This document shows positions 26,339 to 39,500 of a stretch of 64,000 bases of DNA, piece after piece. The notes beneath the pieces are model-generated. The model made no database searches. It was not told the DNA's origin and saw only the letters and a program-made list of their open reading frames with translations. Every line of letters begins with the position of its first letter. Positions within the stretch are counted from its first letter, which is position 1. This DNA is from Pseudopyrenochaeta lycopersici (taxonomy: Eukaryota > Ascomycota > Dothideomycetes > Pleosporales > Pseudopyrenochaetaceae). The stretch covers positions 434,001 through 498,000 of the forward strand of contig NHZP01000031.1 of assembly GCA_003313425.1 (NCBI GenBank). The letters are read 5' to 3'. Made by a program: the position numbers and the translations under genes.

Positions 26339-27212
26339 TTAATAATTCTATCAATATTTATTAAAAGAGCACCTTAGGTCTAGAATATAACACCTATTAT
26401 TAACTGTTAGTTAATACTAAAGGTAATACTATTAGCACTAATAAGTGCCTGCGAGCATACTCGACGAAACTTAGAAGAGGGATATATGATATAAACGATG
26501 CAGTATTTATGAAGGTAAAAATTAAGATAATTTAGCTAATAAGACTAATAGTAACAGTCTATCTCCTAACTTTAAGGATAGGGTAGACAGCAGAGACAGC
26601 GGTTTCTGTGTATAGTAGGTTAGTCGGCGAACTTCTTATTATCAACTATACTCACTCATGACTATAAAGATACTTATGCTAGGTAATTAGACTAGGCTGG
26701 AGCCCTAGGAGCTCTAATAGATGTTTCTTGCATTAGACTAAATCTTACTCCCTAGATCCAGTCCAGTCTGATCCAATAAGAGCTATAGTAATCTACAAGC
26801 ACGCCATCTAAGACTTATGAGAGGTGAGCATATATTAATCAAAAGGTACTCTAGATACCGATAATTAATCTAATATACTGCAAGTTTGCTGTAGTCTACT
26901 GTGGTGTAGTGTCATTTACAATGGAAAGGCGCAAAGCTTAGTGGAATGACGAACTCAATAGGATAACCAACTCAGACAGAGTTCATGTAACAAGTAATCT
27001 ATTAAACACAAATCAAGACTAAAACAAAAGAACCTACTTCTTCTCTGAACTATAAAGCGCTCTGCGTCTTATAGCCGCTTCTTTTTTTGTTTGTTAATAG
27101 ACCTAATGTTAGGTAGCAACAGGGAAAATGGAAAGTCTATAATGCAGTTCCTCCGCTAATATACTCTTGAGAAAGTTTCCTAAGAGCGGCTCACAACTAC
27201 AATCGTATCTTA
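26339..27212. repeat. AT-rich RIP-like relic
   Basis: About 870 bases with dense TA/TAA/TAG and no frame over 60 codons. It abuts the broken GH78-like gene on the left and the tannase 3' end on the right. Transposon family not recognisable. Confidence 0.55.
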
Positions 27213-29029
27213 CTACTGGCACTCCCAGCTGTTCTCATCATCAGGATTGCCATTACCGTTGAAAACGCTCCGTTTCGGATATCTGCAATGCTTTCGGACA
27301 AAGTCAACTCCGAGGGAATTGGTGTCGTTGACAAACTTGGTCCCCCTGATGGTTTCTGGGGCTGCGCCGTTCTCTACCCAATCCACTATGCGCATCAGGA
27401 TATTATCCTCGCTGGTGAACCGAGATGTCCCGGCAGCTGTTTGCCCAATTTGCCATGCACCAGGGCCAGTGCCGCAGTGGTCCATACCAGGAACCTTGAA
27501 GTAGCGATAGAAGTCATCCATTTCTTCAAATGACAAGTCCATTGCGTTTCTGACTGCCTCATAATACCTTTCACTGATCTCAGAGGTGATAATCCCGTCC
27601 TGCAAACCATGATAGTGAAGAACTTTGGCACCTGTGGAACGGAAGGCCGAGAGATCGGTGCCAAATGTCTCTGCATTAGACGGGTTCTGCTGTCGGGCGA
27701 ATGTAATATTTCCGAGTGTTAAAGTTGTGGGGTCCCAGTTAGGATCGGAGAAGACAGCAAACTTGAGCCAGTCCTATCAAGGGATTTAGTCCAATATCCC
27801 TACTACCAAACAACGGTCAGGGTGGCTTACTGTGAAGGGAGAAGGCACACCATTATAGTATACAATCGATGCGAGACCTTCACTCCCAGGTTGCATGCGC
27901 GGGTAAATCGAAGATCCATCTTCCCCAATGAGCTCGCTGAAAACCCTAGTTACTGTGGTGACTTGGGCATTTGTAAGGCACCCAGTGCTTTCATTGGGCG
28001 CACATAGCAACGCTGATGCATTGAATATGCAAAGATTAGGATCCTCGATTATGCCATCTTTCACGCCATCGATCTCGTCACATTGATCCATCACCGCCGT
28101 GTTAACGATAGTCCATAAGTCCAGGGGGAGGAACCTTTCAGACGTATTTGTGCCAGTGATGATAATGAAGTTACCGGTCCATGCAGCCATGCTATTGAAC
28201 GCAAGAGCGGGTGCTCCAATAACGAGACCGTCGAAGTCGTCTGGAAAGTCTTGTATAGCTTTGAATCCTTGACGACCTCCTGAAGAGCAGCCGAGAAAGT
28301 AAGATTTGCTGTGCTTAGATCCATAGAAGAGCTCTGTAACTGACTTCCCAACAACAGCACCAGTATGGATACTATACATTCAATTAGCTTTATTCTGAAA
28401 TCCAGTATATATCATAGAAGAGGTGGAAAATATACCCTCTAAAGACAAAATCGGCAACAACCTCGTTGTTGTCTAAGAATGCTTCTCCTGATTGACCATC
28501 ATGGCCATTGTTTGTACCCACGGCAGCAAAACCTTGGCTAGCCGTATAGTCTAGGTCCTCGAACTGGATGCCTACGGATTGAGACCAGAGTTAATTACAT
28601 GACTCTGTCGAAGTAATAGATGCACCAGGACTTACAGCCACCCAACCCACCGTTTCCAGTGCTTAAAAACCGTCCAGTCCAGTTCTTTGGAAGCCAGACC
28701 TCAACCACAAGTCCACTTTTATCGGACGTTGCTACATCCATATTCACCCGGCATAGATCTGCAGTGACGATTTGGAAAGGGCGCATACAAGTCGGGTCTG
28801 CGTTAGGGAAGGTGATGTTTGTGCCTAGTGGAACATATTCCGCGAAGTTGACGATGATGTTCTCTTTTACGATCGAATTTGCTAGAGAGATACACGATGC
28901 GTTGAAACTTCCTGTGGTTACATCGGAATATCGGTTGGAGGTGGAAAGTTTAGCTGAGCCGTCTGCCCTGCTGCTGTGAGCATATGTGGCGAGAGCGAGG
29001 ACACCACTCGAAATGGAGCTGAGCTTCAT
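27213..29029 (-). CDS. Secreted tannase-family feruloyl esterase, 543 aa
   Basis: Extracellular esterase releasing ferulic or gallic acid esters from plant material. Exons 29029-28636, 28571-28436, 28371-27831 and 27773-27213 total 1,632 nt in frame. A signal peptide is evident (MKLSSISSGVLALATYAHSSRA). The nucleophile motif is GCSSGG, the acid is the Asp in GLQDG, and the base is in MDHCGTG; cysteines next to Ser and His form the CS-D-HC motif known from tannase-family feruloyl esterases. Several N-glycosylation sequons occur (NWT, NIT, NTS). It fits the plant-polysaccharide theme of the region but sits beyond AT-rich relics, so joint regulation is uncertain. Confidence 0.93.
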
Positions 29030-30989
29030 TTTGAGTTTCTAATGACAAAGAGATGAAGTGGGATAGAAGGAAGTTGAGTGATGTTTGATCTGAGGAAGAG
29101 GCTTCCCGTTCATTTATGCTTGCGTCAGTAGGTAATTTGTGTGAACCCAAGGGCTTTCTCCCAAGCGGAATTACGTATAACTGGCCAAGCCTCTTAAGAT
29201 TATCAAGCAAGTCCTGCTCTAAATGATTCCAGGGCCCCACCTAGACATTATGTGCAAGCATGTTTGCAAAGCTACTCTATCGATGTGCTAGAGACACCCT
29301 TTGATTCTTGATCAGGATTGGCAACCAAATTGCTGTAGAATGATGACCAACAGGAATCACTCTATCCTCGTACTGTCTACAGTTGCTCTCAACACCTATA
29401 CTTGAATTGTTGGTATCGTTAACTAAACCCTCTACCATAGCACAATAATCAGCTTGATCACCGTGCTCAAAACCTGATTACATATTCACTCTGGTTCAGC
29501 AACGTTCATCTCGGCGTATGGTCAAAATTAGCCCGAAAGCTAAAAAAACGCAGTCATACGAGGGTTAAAGTTCTATCTCTACCTCAGCTCGACCGCATTT
29601 ATGACGTCCTTCTGGGTCGCTGTCTCTGCTAAGCACCAAATGAGAACTTACTACTCTCTAATTCAAATAAATGTCAATGAGCATTGACCAATATGTAGCT
29701 GGAAATGGCGAAGTGCTGTGATTACTGAACAGGCGATTGGCCTGACTGTCCCTCGAATACACGACCTACAATCACCTTACATAGGTAGATGCTATAACTA
29801 CTGTTACTTCGATGCCATGTGGGGCTCAGGTGTCTAACCATCAAGAACAGGGCTAACTAATTGTTCTCAACATTATATTCTGGACGAAAGAACAGCCCAG
29901 AAGTATTGCTTCCCTTCAGCAGGGAGTAATCACACAATCAGAATTTAGATCTACAAGTACCCCCGTTTTTAACTATTCTCCACTTTAATAAATGTAAACA
30001 ATTGCTTATATAACCCTCAAGTAAAAGTGTTTTTGTTTCTCTTTTGCGCATCTTGTAGTAGGGAAGAAAGGGGAACCTAATTGCGCATAGACGTTTAGAG
30101 CCCTTATGGGTGATAAGAAAACATAATCTGGGCCCCACATGACGTCAGAGCAACATTGCTTATGGCGTTGCCTGTTGCTCCGTACAACTGAACATCGGCC
30201 ACCCCAGATACCTCTGCTGATTTCCCCACTTCGCGGCCTTTCTATGCTTTGTATTGTAGGTCGCCTTCCAGCTTCTCTCTGAAGTTACGCGCAGCGTGGT
30301 GGCTTAGCAACTGACCTGCTTAGGAAGCAAAATGGTCTGGTCTGGATTGGTTATACGTTTATACGTTTATACGTTTACGATCTGATCGCTAAGCTTGCCC
30401 TATAGGAATGTGGCGGTTTCAGCTTCTTAGCGGAGAAACGAGCTTGGGGGCCCACACAAATTTCCGAGATTTTGCCTGTGACCCCACCACAACTACCTCA
30501 GGGCCTCTCTGCGCTGGAGGCACCGGTTTGAGGCTTTAATAAGCCTAGAGTCTGCTCTCTAGACATACGCTTACCTTGTTTGAAGGCGGTCAGAAGCAAA
30601 CCGAAGGTCCAGTTTTTAGCGTCTATTCCTTCCATCAAAGGATAACGCTTTAATAATTTTCTGCCGCCAAGGCGCCTACTGAGAGGCCGGAGCCAGAGCC
30701 TCTGGTTGAGAGAACAGGCTCTAAGAAATCAGGTTCGCGATTTTCAATCAAGCTCGGCACAGTACTTTACGGCGGGGATGCCTATAGGCGTACCCGCCGC
30801 AGGTTTCGTTATGCTTATTGTTACTAGCAGGGAGGTAACTAGGCCACCTATGTTGCCTATCTCGTCACGTACTGTTCTATCAATCTAACTGATATAGCTT
30901 GGTAGCAGAGAAATGTAGCCTAGTAGGGAGAGGGATGTAGCCAGTAGGCAGAGAGGTGTGTGTGTCCCAGATTAGCAGTTTTTCGCCAC
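29030..30989. other. Gene-free region with short repeats
   Basis: About 1.9 kb with no supported gene. It contains three copies of an 8-bp unit ATACGTTT (about 30353-30376) and three imperfect ~21-bp units built on GTAGnnAGAGnnATGTAGCC (about 30901-30962). The composition is patchy, suggesting old transposon debris. The first ~300 bases should contain the tannase promoter. Confidence 0.45.
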
Positions 30990-31930
30990 ACAAGGAGGGA
31001 CGTCTTACGGGTCTCCGAGGACTTATTTAGTGCTCTTTGGTGTTGACAAGGAGCAGTGTTTGGAACGTGGTGCCTTAACATAAGCCAGTTTTGGAACTTA
31101 GAGACATATGAGAGCACAATGCGTACTCCGATACTATGTACGCAAGTATAAGCTACTTTCGCAGGTGGAGCCGGCATTCGGACAGCAGTAATGACGATAG
31201 GGTGCGCTTTGGGTTGAATGGGGTAAGCCCTATCTTTGGAAACCACCAGTGATGTTCTAATCTGTGCTCGCCACCATTCAGATAGCTGGATAGGTAGAAA
31301 GGAACTCCTGCTTGTCAACGTGGAAGACTCCTTGGTGAGAAGCTCCTCAATCTGATGTTCATGCGCTGACGTAATACGAGAGAAGCAGCTTAAGTTACCT
31401 TAAGTGGTTGGGGGCTGTGGGACAGACACGGAGGGATACAGAGGGTAATTATTTTGTCCTCTTCATAGAGTTTGCTAAAGTATGGCGTATTGTGGCTGCT
31501 TTAGCCCGTCTGAGAAAAGCAGATGGTACGCTGCTATTGTAGGCAACGCTGTACGTCTATTGAATCGTTTAAGCCACTCAAGGCCAAGCTGTCCAGCCAG
31601 GTGATATGTTGCGATACCAGCCTGCCTAGTGTAGCTTTCCTGACAAGATAATGACCGGTGTGATTGCCCAGCCAAACGTGTTCATACTGTCTACCATTGT
31701 TACACAATCGCCGTTTCCAGGCCGTACAGCAATTGCCCGACCTACTCTTCCTATCATAAACCCTCTACTCATTGAATGTTCAAATCACGCAGTAATCTTA
31801 ACAAGATCCTCACACTTTGCGAGCTTCGCGTGGAACTTCTTTTTCCATTTTGTCTGAAGCTCTGACTGGCTGTTGACAAAGCGCGACGGCCAATTCTTAC
31901 TCACAAGTGGAAGACGGTCTTAGCCACGAG
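30990..31930 (-). mobile_element. Tc1/mariner-pogo (Fot1/MarCry-like, DDE_1) transposase relic
   Basis: Translated on minus in several frames, the segment keeps order and wording of a fungal DDE_1 transposase: KNWPSRFVN and ELQTKWKKKF (about 31910-31830), GNGDCVTMVD, GWAITPVIILSGKLH (about 31670-31630), LGLEWLKRFN (about 31590-31560), DKIITLCIPP and a QPL motif (about 31460-31400), DKQEFLSTYPA and NITGGFQR (about 31320-31230). Stops and frame changes interrupt it throughout. Terminal repeats not identified. Confidence 0.7.
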
Positions 31931-33226
31931 CAGTGAACAGAATGCCCGCCACTCATCGTACGTCGATGCTATAAGCTGGAACACCTCGTTCGCTAAGGTC
32001 TAGGATCCACTAAACAAGGGACGGATCTTCTATAAGGAGTTGCTTTCATTTCTTTACTTTAACTGTAGCTTGAAGGAGGTGGCCAGCGAGGCGATATTAG
32101 AGCTTAGTGCGAAGGGCATTATATAACTTTGCAGCTACATAGAGGTGTAGCGTTATAATATTAAATCTACCTTAGTCAGTTGGTACGAAGCAAGAGGAAA
32201 AGCATCAAAGAAGGTTCTAAATAATCTCGTCTTAACTATAACATCTTACCCTAATTACTATGGTATAAATACTAAGGTTATATAACTACTGCTCTATTAA
32301 TTAGGAAAATATTAAATTATAGCTAAGCTATATTTAGAACTCTTCTATATAGTTCTAAGCTGAATACTTTTTATTTTACTTTAATTAGCCAGTTTATGAT
32401 ACCTGTACCTTTTCTTATAGGCTAAATGGCCGTACAAAATAAATCGCTTATTCTGTACCTATTCAGCCTTACTCTCAGGTCGTAGCAGCTTATATAGAGG
32501 ACTCTCTCCTGTATAAGTGAGAGGCTAGGTAAGGAGAATAAATCTACCTTTACCTTAACTACAGCCGTACGGCCCCCTATCGATTACTACCAGATGCGTA
32601 GCTATCTAGAGAGGTAGAGCCAACTGACAATATACGTATATAATAGCTAATCAGTAAAATCATATTAAAGAAAATTATAGAAGCTTATTCTGTTAGTTCC
32701 CTCCGCGGTAGTTAATCTAAGTATTATATTTTAGGCTTAAATAATTATAAGCCTAGTCCTTTTGCTTAATAGTTAACATTACTAAGCTGTCACCTGCTCT
32801 AGCTATACTATTAGGATGCTGTTAACAATTTCCTTAATAACAGGGATACTTCTAAGATATATAGTCATTTCTTTAGAGCTGTATCGTTAGTATGATACCG
32901 GCCTATTCATTTTTGAAGCTTACCAAGGAAGACAAGAGAACTTGGCGAACGTGGTTTATAATCTAGAGCTGTTAATGTACAGATTTATGTTATCTTAAGA
33001 CCTTCTTGCTATCTCCCTAAATATCTATAACATAGATGTAATAGGTGTTCTCCTTAAAAGTAATTGTAATCTTATATATTACTGCGGCTATAAGTTCTGA
33101 ATTTCTCTTGATTAAGTATGCTTGACTACTTAAGTAGTCTAGAATACATACTATAGGAAAGATTACTCGCGAGCTTAAATAGATCCTCTACTTTATAAAT
33201 TGGCCTACTATAAGAACCTACTATAT
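31931..33226. repeat. AT-rich RIP-like tract, landing site of the Gypsy element
   Basis: 1.3 kb of AT-rich, stop-dense sequence with no frame over 60 codons and no recognisable domain. Its last five bases, TATAT (33222-33226), are the left target duplication of the Gypsy element. Confidence 0.5.
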
Positions 33227-33528
33227 TGTCAGGGTTCAATCCTTTCAGGTTACTAGACGCAGGTGAAAGGGTTCAATCCTTCCAAGTTACTAGACGCAGG
33301 TGAAAGGTAACGATCCTGCCAAGTTACTAGACGCAGGTGAAAGGTAACTGTTACCTCTTACCTTTCACTAAGCTAGGTAACTGGATCGGGACTAGCCTGC
33401 TCTAGCTTATGTATATAGGCAGCACCTCTCCCCCGAAGGTGAGAGGTATCTGCTATTTTATCCATTTCCTTTTAAATTGAGTTTCTTCAACTAAGACTGT
33501 CCTAACTGTGCGTGTTGACTGCCTTACA
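33227..33528 (+). repeat. 5' LTR of the Gypsy element
   Basis: 302 bp, TGTCAGGG...CCTTACA. It differs from the 3' LTR at about a dozen sites, all transitions. The first ~115 bases are three tandem ~37-bp units each ending GTTACTAGACGCAGGTGAAA. Confidence 0.93.
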
Positions 33529-36500
33529 TAATAGCAGATCATACAGCGCTTTAGCTCCTCTCTGTGGTTAACACACAGTTGCTTAAGCTGTTACCTCTTA
33601 GGTAAGTTTAACAGTAAGGTAGTACTAACGTACTAGGACTAGATCCTATCCCCCCTTAGTTAAGCTTTAGGATAGCCCTCGCACGATAGTTAATTTATAG
33701 TGCTATCCTCTGCTACTAGTTTAGCTAAAATTTTGTAAGCTATTCCCCCTTAGTTAAGCTTTAGAATAGCCTAGAATTTACTAGGTTTCCTTACTAGTAA
33801 CCTATTTCGCACCTTAGTGCCTACGCTTTACGCTACCTAAACGCTAGGATTATTATTAATAAGACATGTCTTATTATTCCTTTCCTTAAATAGGAATACT
33901 CTAGAGATTATTCCTACTTTTACACACTACAGTCTATGCGTATGTTTTAATTACGCGCACGTACTACCTTAAGCACGTATTCACCCTCTAAAACTTCCTA
34001 ATTAGGTAATTCTCTAAACTTAGCCTGTACACGACACTCCTAAGTATTTATCCTAGTCCTAGTAACCTTACCTAACTAATAATACTACTTAACTAATAGT
34101 TAAATCTTAAGTCTGCTTACTAAAGCTTAAGGATTCCCTCTAGTTTTACTTTAACTTTTACTTTTACTACTACAGCTACTCTTACTTCTATCTAACCTTC
34201 TTTATTTAGCCTAATAGCAGATAGCTCTTATAATAAAGGGTCCTCTAGCTAGCAGCCTAAATTTTAAGCCTATTAGAAAGACGACGCGTTAGCTAAAACA
34301 CAGGCGGCTCGTAATTAACTTAGAGAAAAGGCTTATTAACGCTAGGAGAAGAATAAGAATAAGGCTATAGAGGATTTAGAACTAGTTATCTTAGAACACC
34401 TTATTATTAAAGACGTAGAGTACCCTAAATTTACGCTAATAAGCTCCCGTGCTAACTTATTAACTAAGGAAGTTAACCTACATTCCTTCTCCCGCGATAT
34501 AACACAGCGTGCTAAGAGAGCTTATTAGATATAGCTACGTAAGGAAGCTGCTAATCTAGGTCTCCCTAAGGACTTTAATAACTATCTTCCTCTAGGTAGC
34601 CTTCTAGGTTTACTACTATCTGCGAGCTTAAGTCTACCTACTTCTATTTAGTAATTAGCACCCTTAGGCATCTAGCTTATAAAGAACTACCCTAGTAAGT
34701 TCTTAAGCCTTAAGCCTACGTAACTTACACGCCTAACAATACTATTTAGGTGTGCCCTATATACTCTTAATAAGGATAAGAAGTTATTAGAGATACACTA
34801 CCTTAACGCTTCTACTCTAAAGCAGAAACTAACTAAATAATAACGTAGCTTTACTTAATAAAAGGATAAGCTAGTTAAAGAATATAATAAGCTTAGTAAG
34901 TAGTAGAATAAGCTCGTCGCTAACTATAAGACCTTAGAAGGTTTGTTATAAGAAATTAAGAACGAGCGTAACTCTGCGTTACGTAACCGTCTATTATCTA
35001 GCTCTCCTAAGGTTTTAGGCCTTACTAGACTTACTCTATTATAGCTAGCCCTAAGAGCTATAAATAAGCCTCTACTAGGAGGAATAAGTACGCCTACACG
35101 AATCCTCCCCTAAGGTAACGCAGCGGGCGGTATTCTTAATAAGTTTAGTTCCCCTTAGCGTGTTCTGCTCTTAACTAACCTTCCTCTTACTTATAAATAC
35201 TAAATATCTCTAGGCGATATAGTAACGCTAAGCCCTTATCTAACTAAGCTCTACTATAAGATTAAGGGGTTACATTAGTTCTTGTCTATAAAGAATAAGT
35301 AAATTTAGGTGCCTCTAGTATACTCTAGGGGTCCTAATCTTTATAGGTAGATTATAAAGATACTTAACTATTTTAAAAATAATAGGTTAGACTAGTAACA
35401 TAATAATATATAAGCATAATTTATCTTTTAAGCTACTAGCAGTTCTACTTAAACCTTACTATAAGAGTCTAATAGGTTTTTATATTAATATAAGGACAAC
35501 TTTAAGTATTTTTATATCCTTAACTCTATCTTTAGTAACTATAACTACTACGTTACAGCAGAACAGTAATATAATACTTTAGTCTTCCTAGAACGTAGCT
35601 TACTAGAATACCCTACTACAGTTAAAGTATAGGCTCTGTTCTAGACAGAGTTTAATGCTATCGCTACTTAGCTTAGATAGATTACTATAACTTAAGCGTA
35701 TAAGCTTTAGGCTAAGCTTCTAGGCTATCTCTAACAGAGCCTTAGCAGCGCGCCTGCTGTCTATACTGCTGCTAACTTCTAATCTCTTTATAATACAATT
35801 GACAATGCATGTTAGAGCTACAACCTCTAGCAATTGCCTTAGTATCTTACTAATTAAACAAAGGGGCGTAACGCGCTAGCCAGACTAAGCCTAGCACTGC
35901 CTTGTAAATTTATTCTAAGGACGGCAGCGGATAAGCCTATTAAGAAAGCTAGTAAGCCTACTCTAGGCCTACGTCCGTCGTTTAAAGATAATAGAATAGG
36001 TAACTATAAGCTAGCTAACAGTCCTAAGCCTTATAACGCAGACTCTAGCTGTAACTAGTATTAAGGAAATCCGCGCAGTAACCTAGCTACTAATTATTAC
36101 GTGCACGCAAGCCTAGAGACTAGTAACTCTAACTACAAAGAAGCCTCTAACAGTAATAGTAATAAAGCTAAGGTTATTATTTATTTAGGGGAAGAGTAAC
36201 CCTAGATAAAAGTCCTTTATCTAAGGTTAATAATTAGTCTTAGGAAACTGCGCTGGCTACTACTTACTAGGGCGGCATACACAAGCCTGTAGCGCAGGCA
36301 CTCCTGCGACGCACGCAGGCTGTCTAGAAAGATAAGCTGTGTCTAGACAGCCTAGACTAGTTCGCTTTTACAAGCATAATTAGATAATAAGAAAACGCCC
36401 CCTACGTCGCCTAGACATTAGCAGATAATAAGGTAGATACGAACTTTATCTTACAGCAGTTCTTCCAGCTTACCTAGGGGTTCTAACTAATTCCTCTTAT

Positions 36501-39500
36501 TACGCCTATTATATGCGAAGGATATAAAGGTATTACTTTAGAATCTATTACTTATAAAGTTAAATTCTATATAAAAATTAATTCCTACTTTAAGTATACT
36601 TCTGCCTATATTCTTAACTAGTATAGGGCCTTTAACCTAGTGTTAGGATTCCGCTAGAAGAGACTGTATATACTACGCTTTAATTACTGTTAGAGTATAA
36701 TTAAATTCCCTAACGCATACTACTAAATAGAATGCTAGCAACACTTACATACACTATAAGTTGTCTGCGAGCGAGCTACGCCTAACGCCTCTACACAGCC
36801 TAGTTCCTCTACAAATAGCAGGAATAAAGGCAAGACTAGCTAATAATAGGCAAAGTTAGATACCGCAGCCCTAGTAAAGCTAGACAATAAACACTAAGTA
36901 CTACACTAGTAAACTAAACCTGCGGTAGGTATTAAGGTTATCTTACTAAGAGCTATTCAGGCGTTTACTAAATAAAAAAACCACCCTCTGTTTATAATAG
37001 TTCGTCGCTTACTACTAAGAGCGTTACAGAAAATCTGTCGCGCAGCGGCACAAAAGGACTATAATAAGTTCTTTAACCCTCCTAAGGAAGTCTTGTTAAA
37101 AGATATCCTGCCTCTACACCTACTTAAGGAATATACCTTAATTATTCCTGTATTTAATAAAGTAGCTGCGGCTAAGCTTCTAGATTACTTAGAACATAAC
37201 TATAAGATTAAGCTTAAGCTAGGAGCTAAGGTGCCTAATTATTAAGTAAGACTATTTTCTAGTAAACAGTTTAAAGCTATTAAGTAATATATTTAGGAGA
37301 TAGAGGCCTAGGATTTTATCTTCTAGAGACCCTCTACTGCATAAAATAACTTACTTATTATTACTAAACCTAGCGGTAGCATCTAAGTCTACGTAGATTA
37401 TTAAGACCTTAATAAAGTCTCTGTTAAGGATTAATACCTAATTCCTTTCTTCTGCGAGACTTTAGCTAAGCTTAATAAAGCTGTTATCTTTTCTAAATTT
37501 AATATCGTGCACGCTTTTTATTAAATTCGCATAAAGCCTAGTTTAGAGTAGCTTACTGCCTTCTCTACGCGTTAGGGCACTTATTAATACCGCGTGATGC
37601 CTATAAGCCTCTGTAATACTCTAGCTACGTTTTAAAGAGTAATTAATAGCGCTCTTTTTAAGTACCTTAATAAGTTTTATACTGCCTATCTAGATAATAT
37701 CTTAGTTTTCTTAGAATTAGTAGAAGCTTACATAGAGCATGTAAAAAAGGTGCTTACGCGCCTTAAGGAAAAAGGGTTCTATATAGACTTGCGTAAATTA
37801 GAATTTTACACAGACTATATTAAGTTCCTAGGTATAATAATTATAAATAAGGGTATTAAAATTAACTCTAAGAAGATTAAGGCTGTATAGTAATAGGAAA
37901 CACTAAAGACTGCCTAAGATATGCTCGCTTTCCTTAGGTATACTAGCTTCTCCCAGCGCTTTATTAAAGGCTACTTAAAGATAGTATTACTGCTTATACG
38001 CCTTATTAAGGCTACTATTATAGAAAAGAAAAGTAGTAATCCTAATAAACCTGCCTATAAGAAGGTTCGTTATAAGCTAATTATATAAGAGGAGGAGGAA
38101 GTAAAAGCTTTTAAGGCTCTTAAAGTAGTATTTCGTGTAGGCGTAGTATTAAAGTATTTTAATTCTGCTAAGTAAATCTATATCTTTACTAATACGTTAG
38201 GATAGGCATTAGGCAGGGTTATAAAGTAATATAATAATAAGGACATCCTATAACCCGTTACTTTCTTTTTAAAGAAACACTCTCTAGCAGAGTATAACTA
38301 TAATATCTATAATCTTAAACTTATAGTAATTATATAGGTATTTAAGGAATAGGAGCCTAAACTTATAGGCTCTTCTTAACTAATACAGGTAATAATAGAC
38401 TATAAGAACCTAGAATAGTTTATAATAACTAAAAAACTCAGCTAATAGTAAGTATAGTAGTTCTTATTTCTTAGCTAGTTTAACTTTAAGATTATCTATA
38501 CCCCTAGGGAAACTAATAGTAAAGCGGACGCTTTAAGCTGTCGACCTTAGGATACCCTAATAGACGCAGAAGACCCTTATTACAGTACACAGGCTGCTAT
38601 TCTTAGACTCTAAGTACTCTCCCTAGGCATGTAACTAGCAGTTATAATAGCCTTACGCGCCTTAGCCCTTAGTTAACCTAAGTCCCTAGACTAAATATTC
38701 TAGGAATAAGCTAAAGTAGTACAATTTTACTTTACCCGCGCTTGTAAAACAGACTTTCCTATAGAATTTAATAATAATAATAATAATAATACGCCTATTA
38801 ATAGTACAATAGATCCTTTACTGCCCTGTTACGAGGACGACTATTAGTTAACAGAAGAAATCCTAGACGCCGCGTACGCTAACGACGCTATAGCTAAAAA
38901 GGCCTTCAAAGCTATTAACACAGAAACTGCTAAATTACTATTATAGTTTTATAAGAATAGCTACTATTTCTCTGCTGCAGACCTGTTAAGTACAGGTAAA
39001 GGAGCTTCCTAACACCTGTAGATAGACAAGACTAGGCTTTACGTGCCTCCTAACCTACAGTTACGCCAACGTATTATAAAGTTGTGTTATAACTATTAAA
39101 TTACTAGTTATAAGAGCCCTCGCAACACGTTCTTCCTTATATACTCGCGGTATTACTAGCTAAAGATGCACCTGTTAATTAAACGGTATTACGACGCGTG
39201 CGCTACTTGTCGCTAAATAAAAAGCCCTTAGGACAGGAAGCATAGTTACTTGCGGTTACTGCTAGTGCTTTATAGACGCTAGATAGAAATTTTAGTTAAT
39301 TTTATTTAAGATTTACCTACCTCTTAGCTAGATAGCTGTACTTTTAAGAATATCCTTATTATTATAGACCGCCTTACGAAAAGATAGCACTTTTTCCCTA
39401 CGTATAGCTGTACTACAGCTAAAGCTGCTAGGTGCTTTATAGAGGTCTTTAAATTATATAGCATTCCCCTTAGTATTATCTCTAACTACAGTTTAAATTT

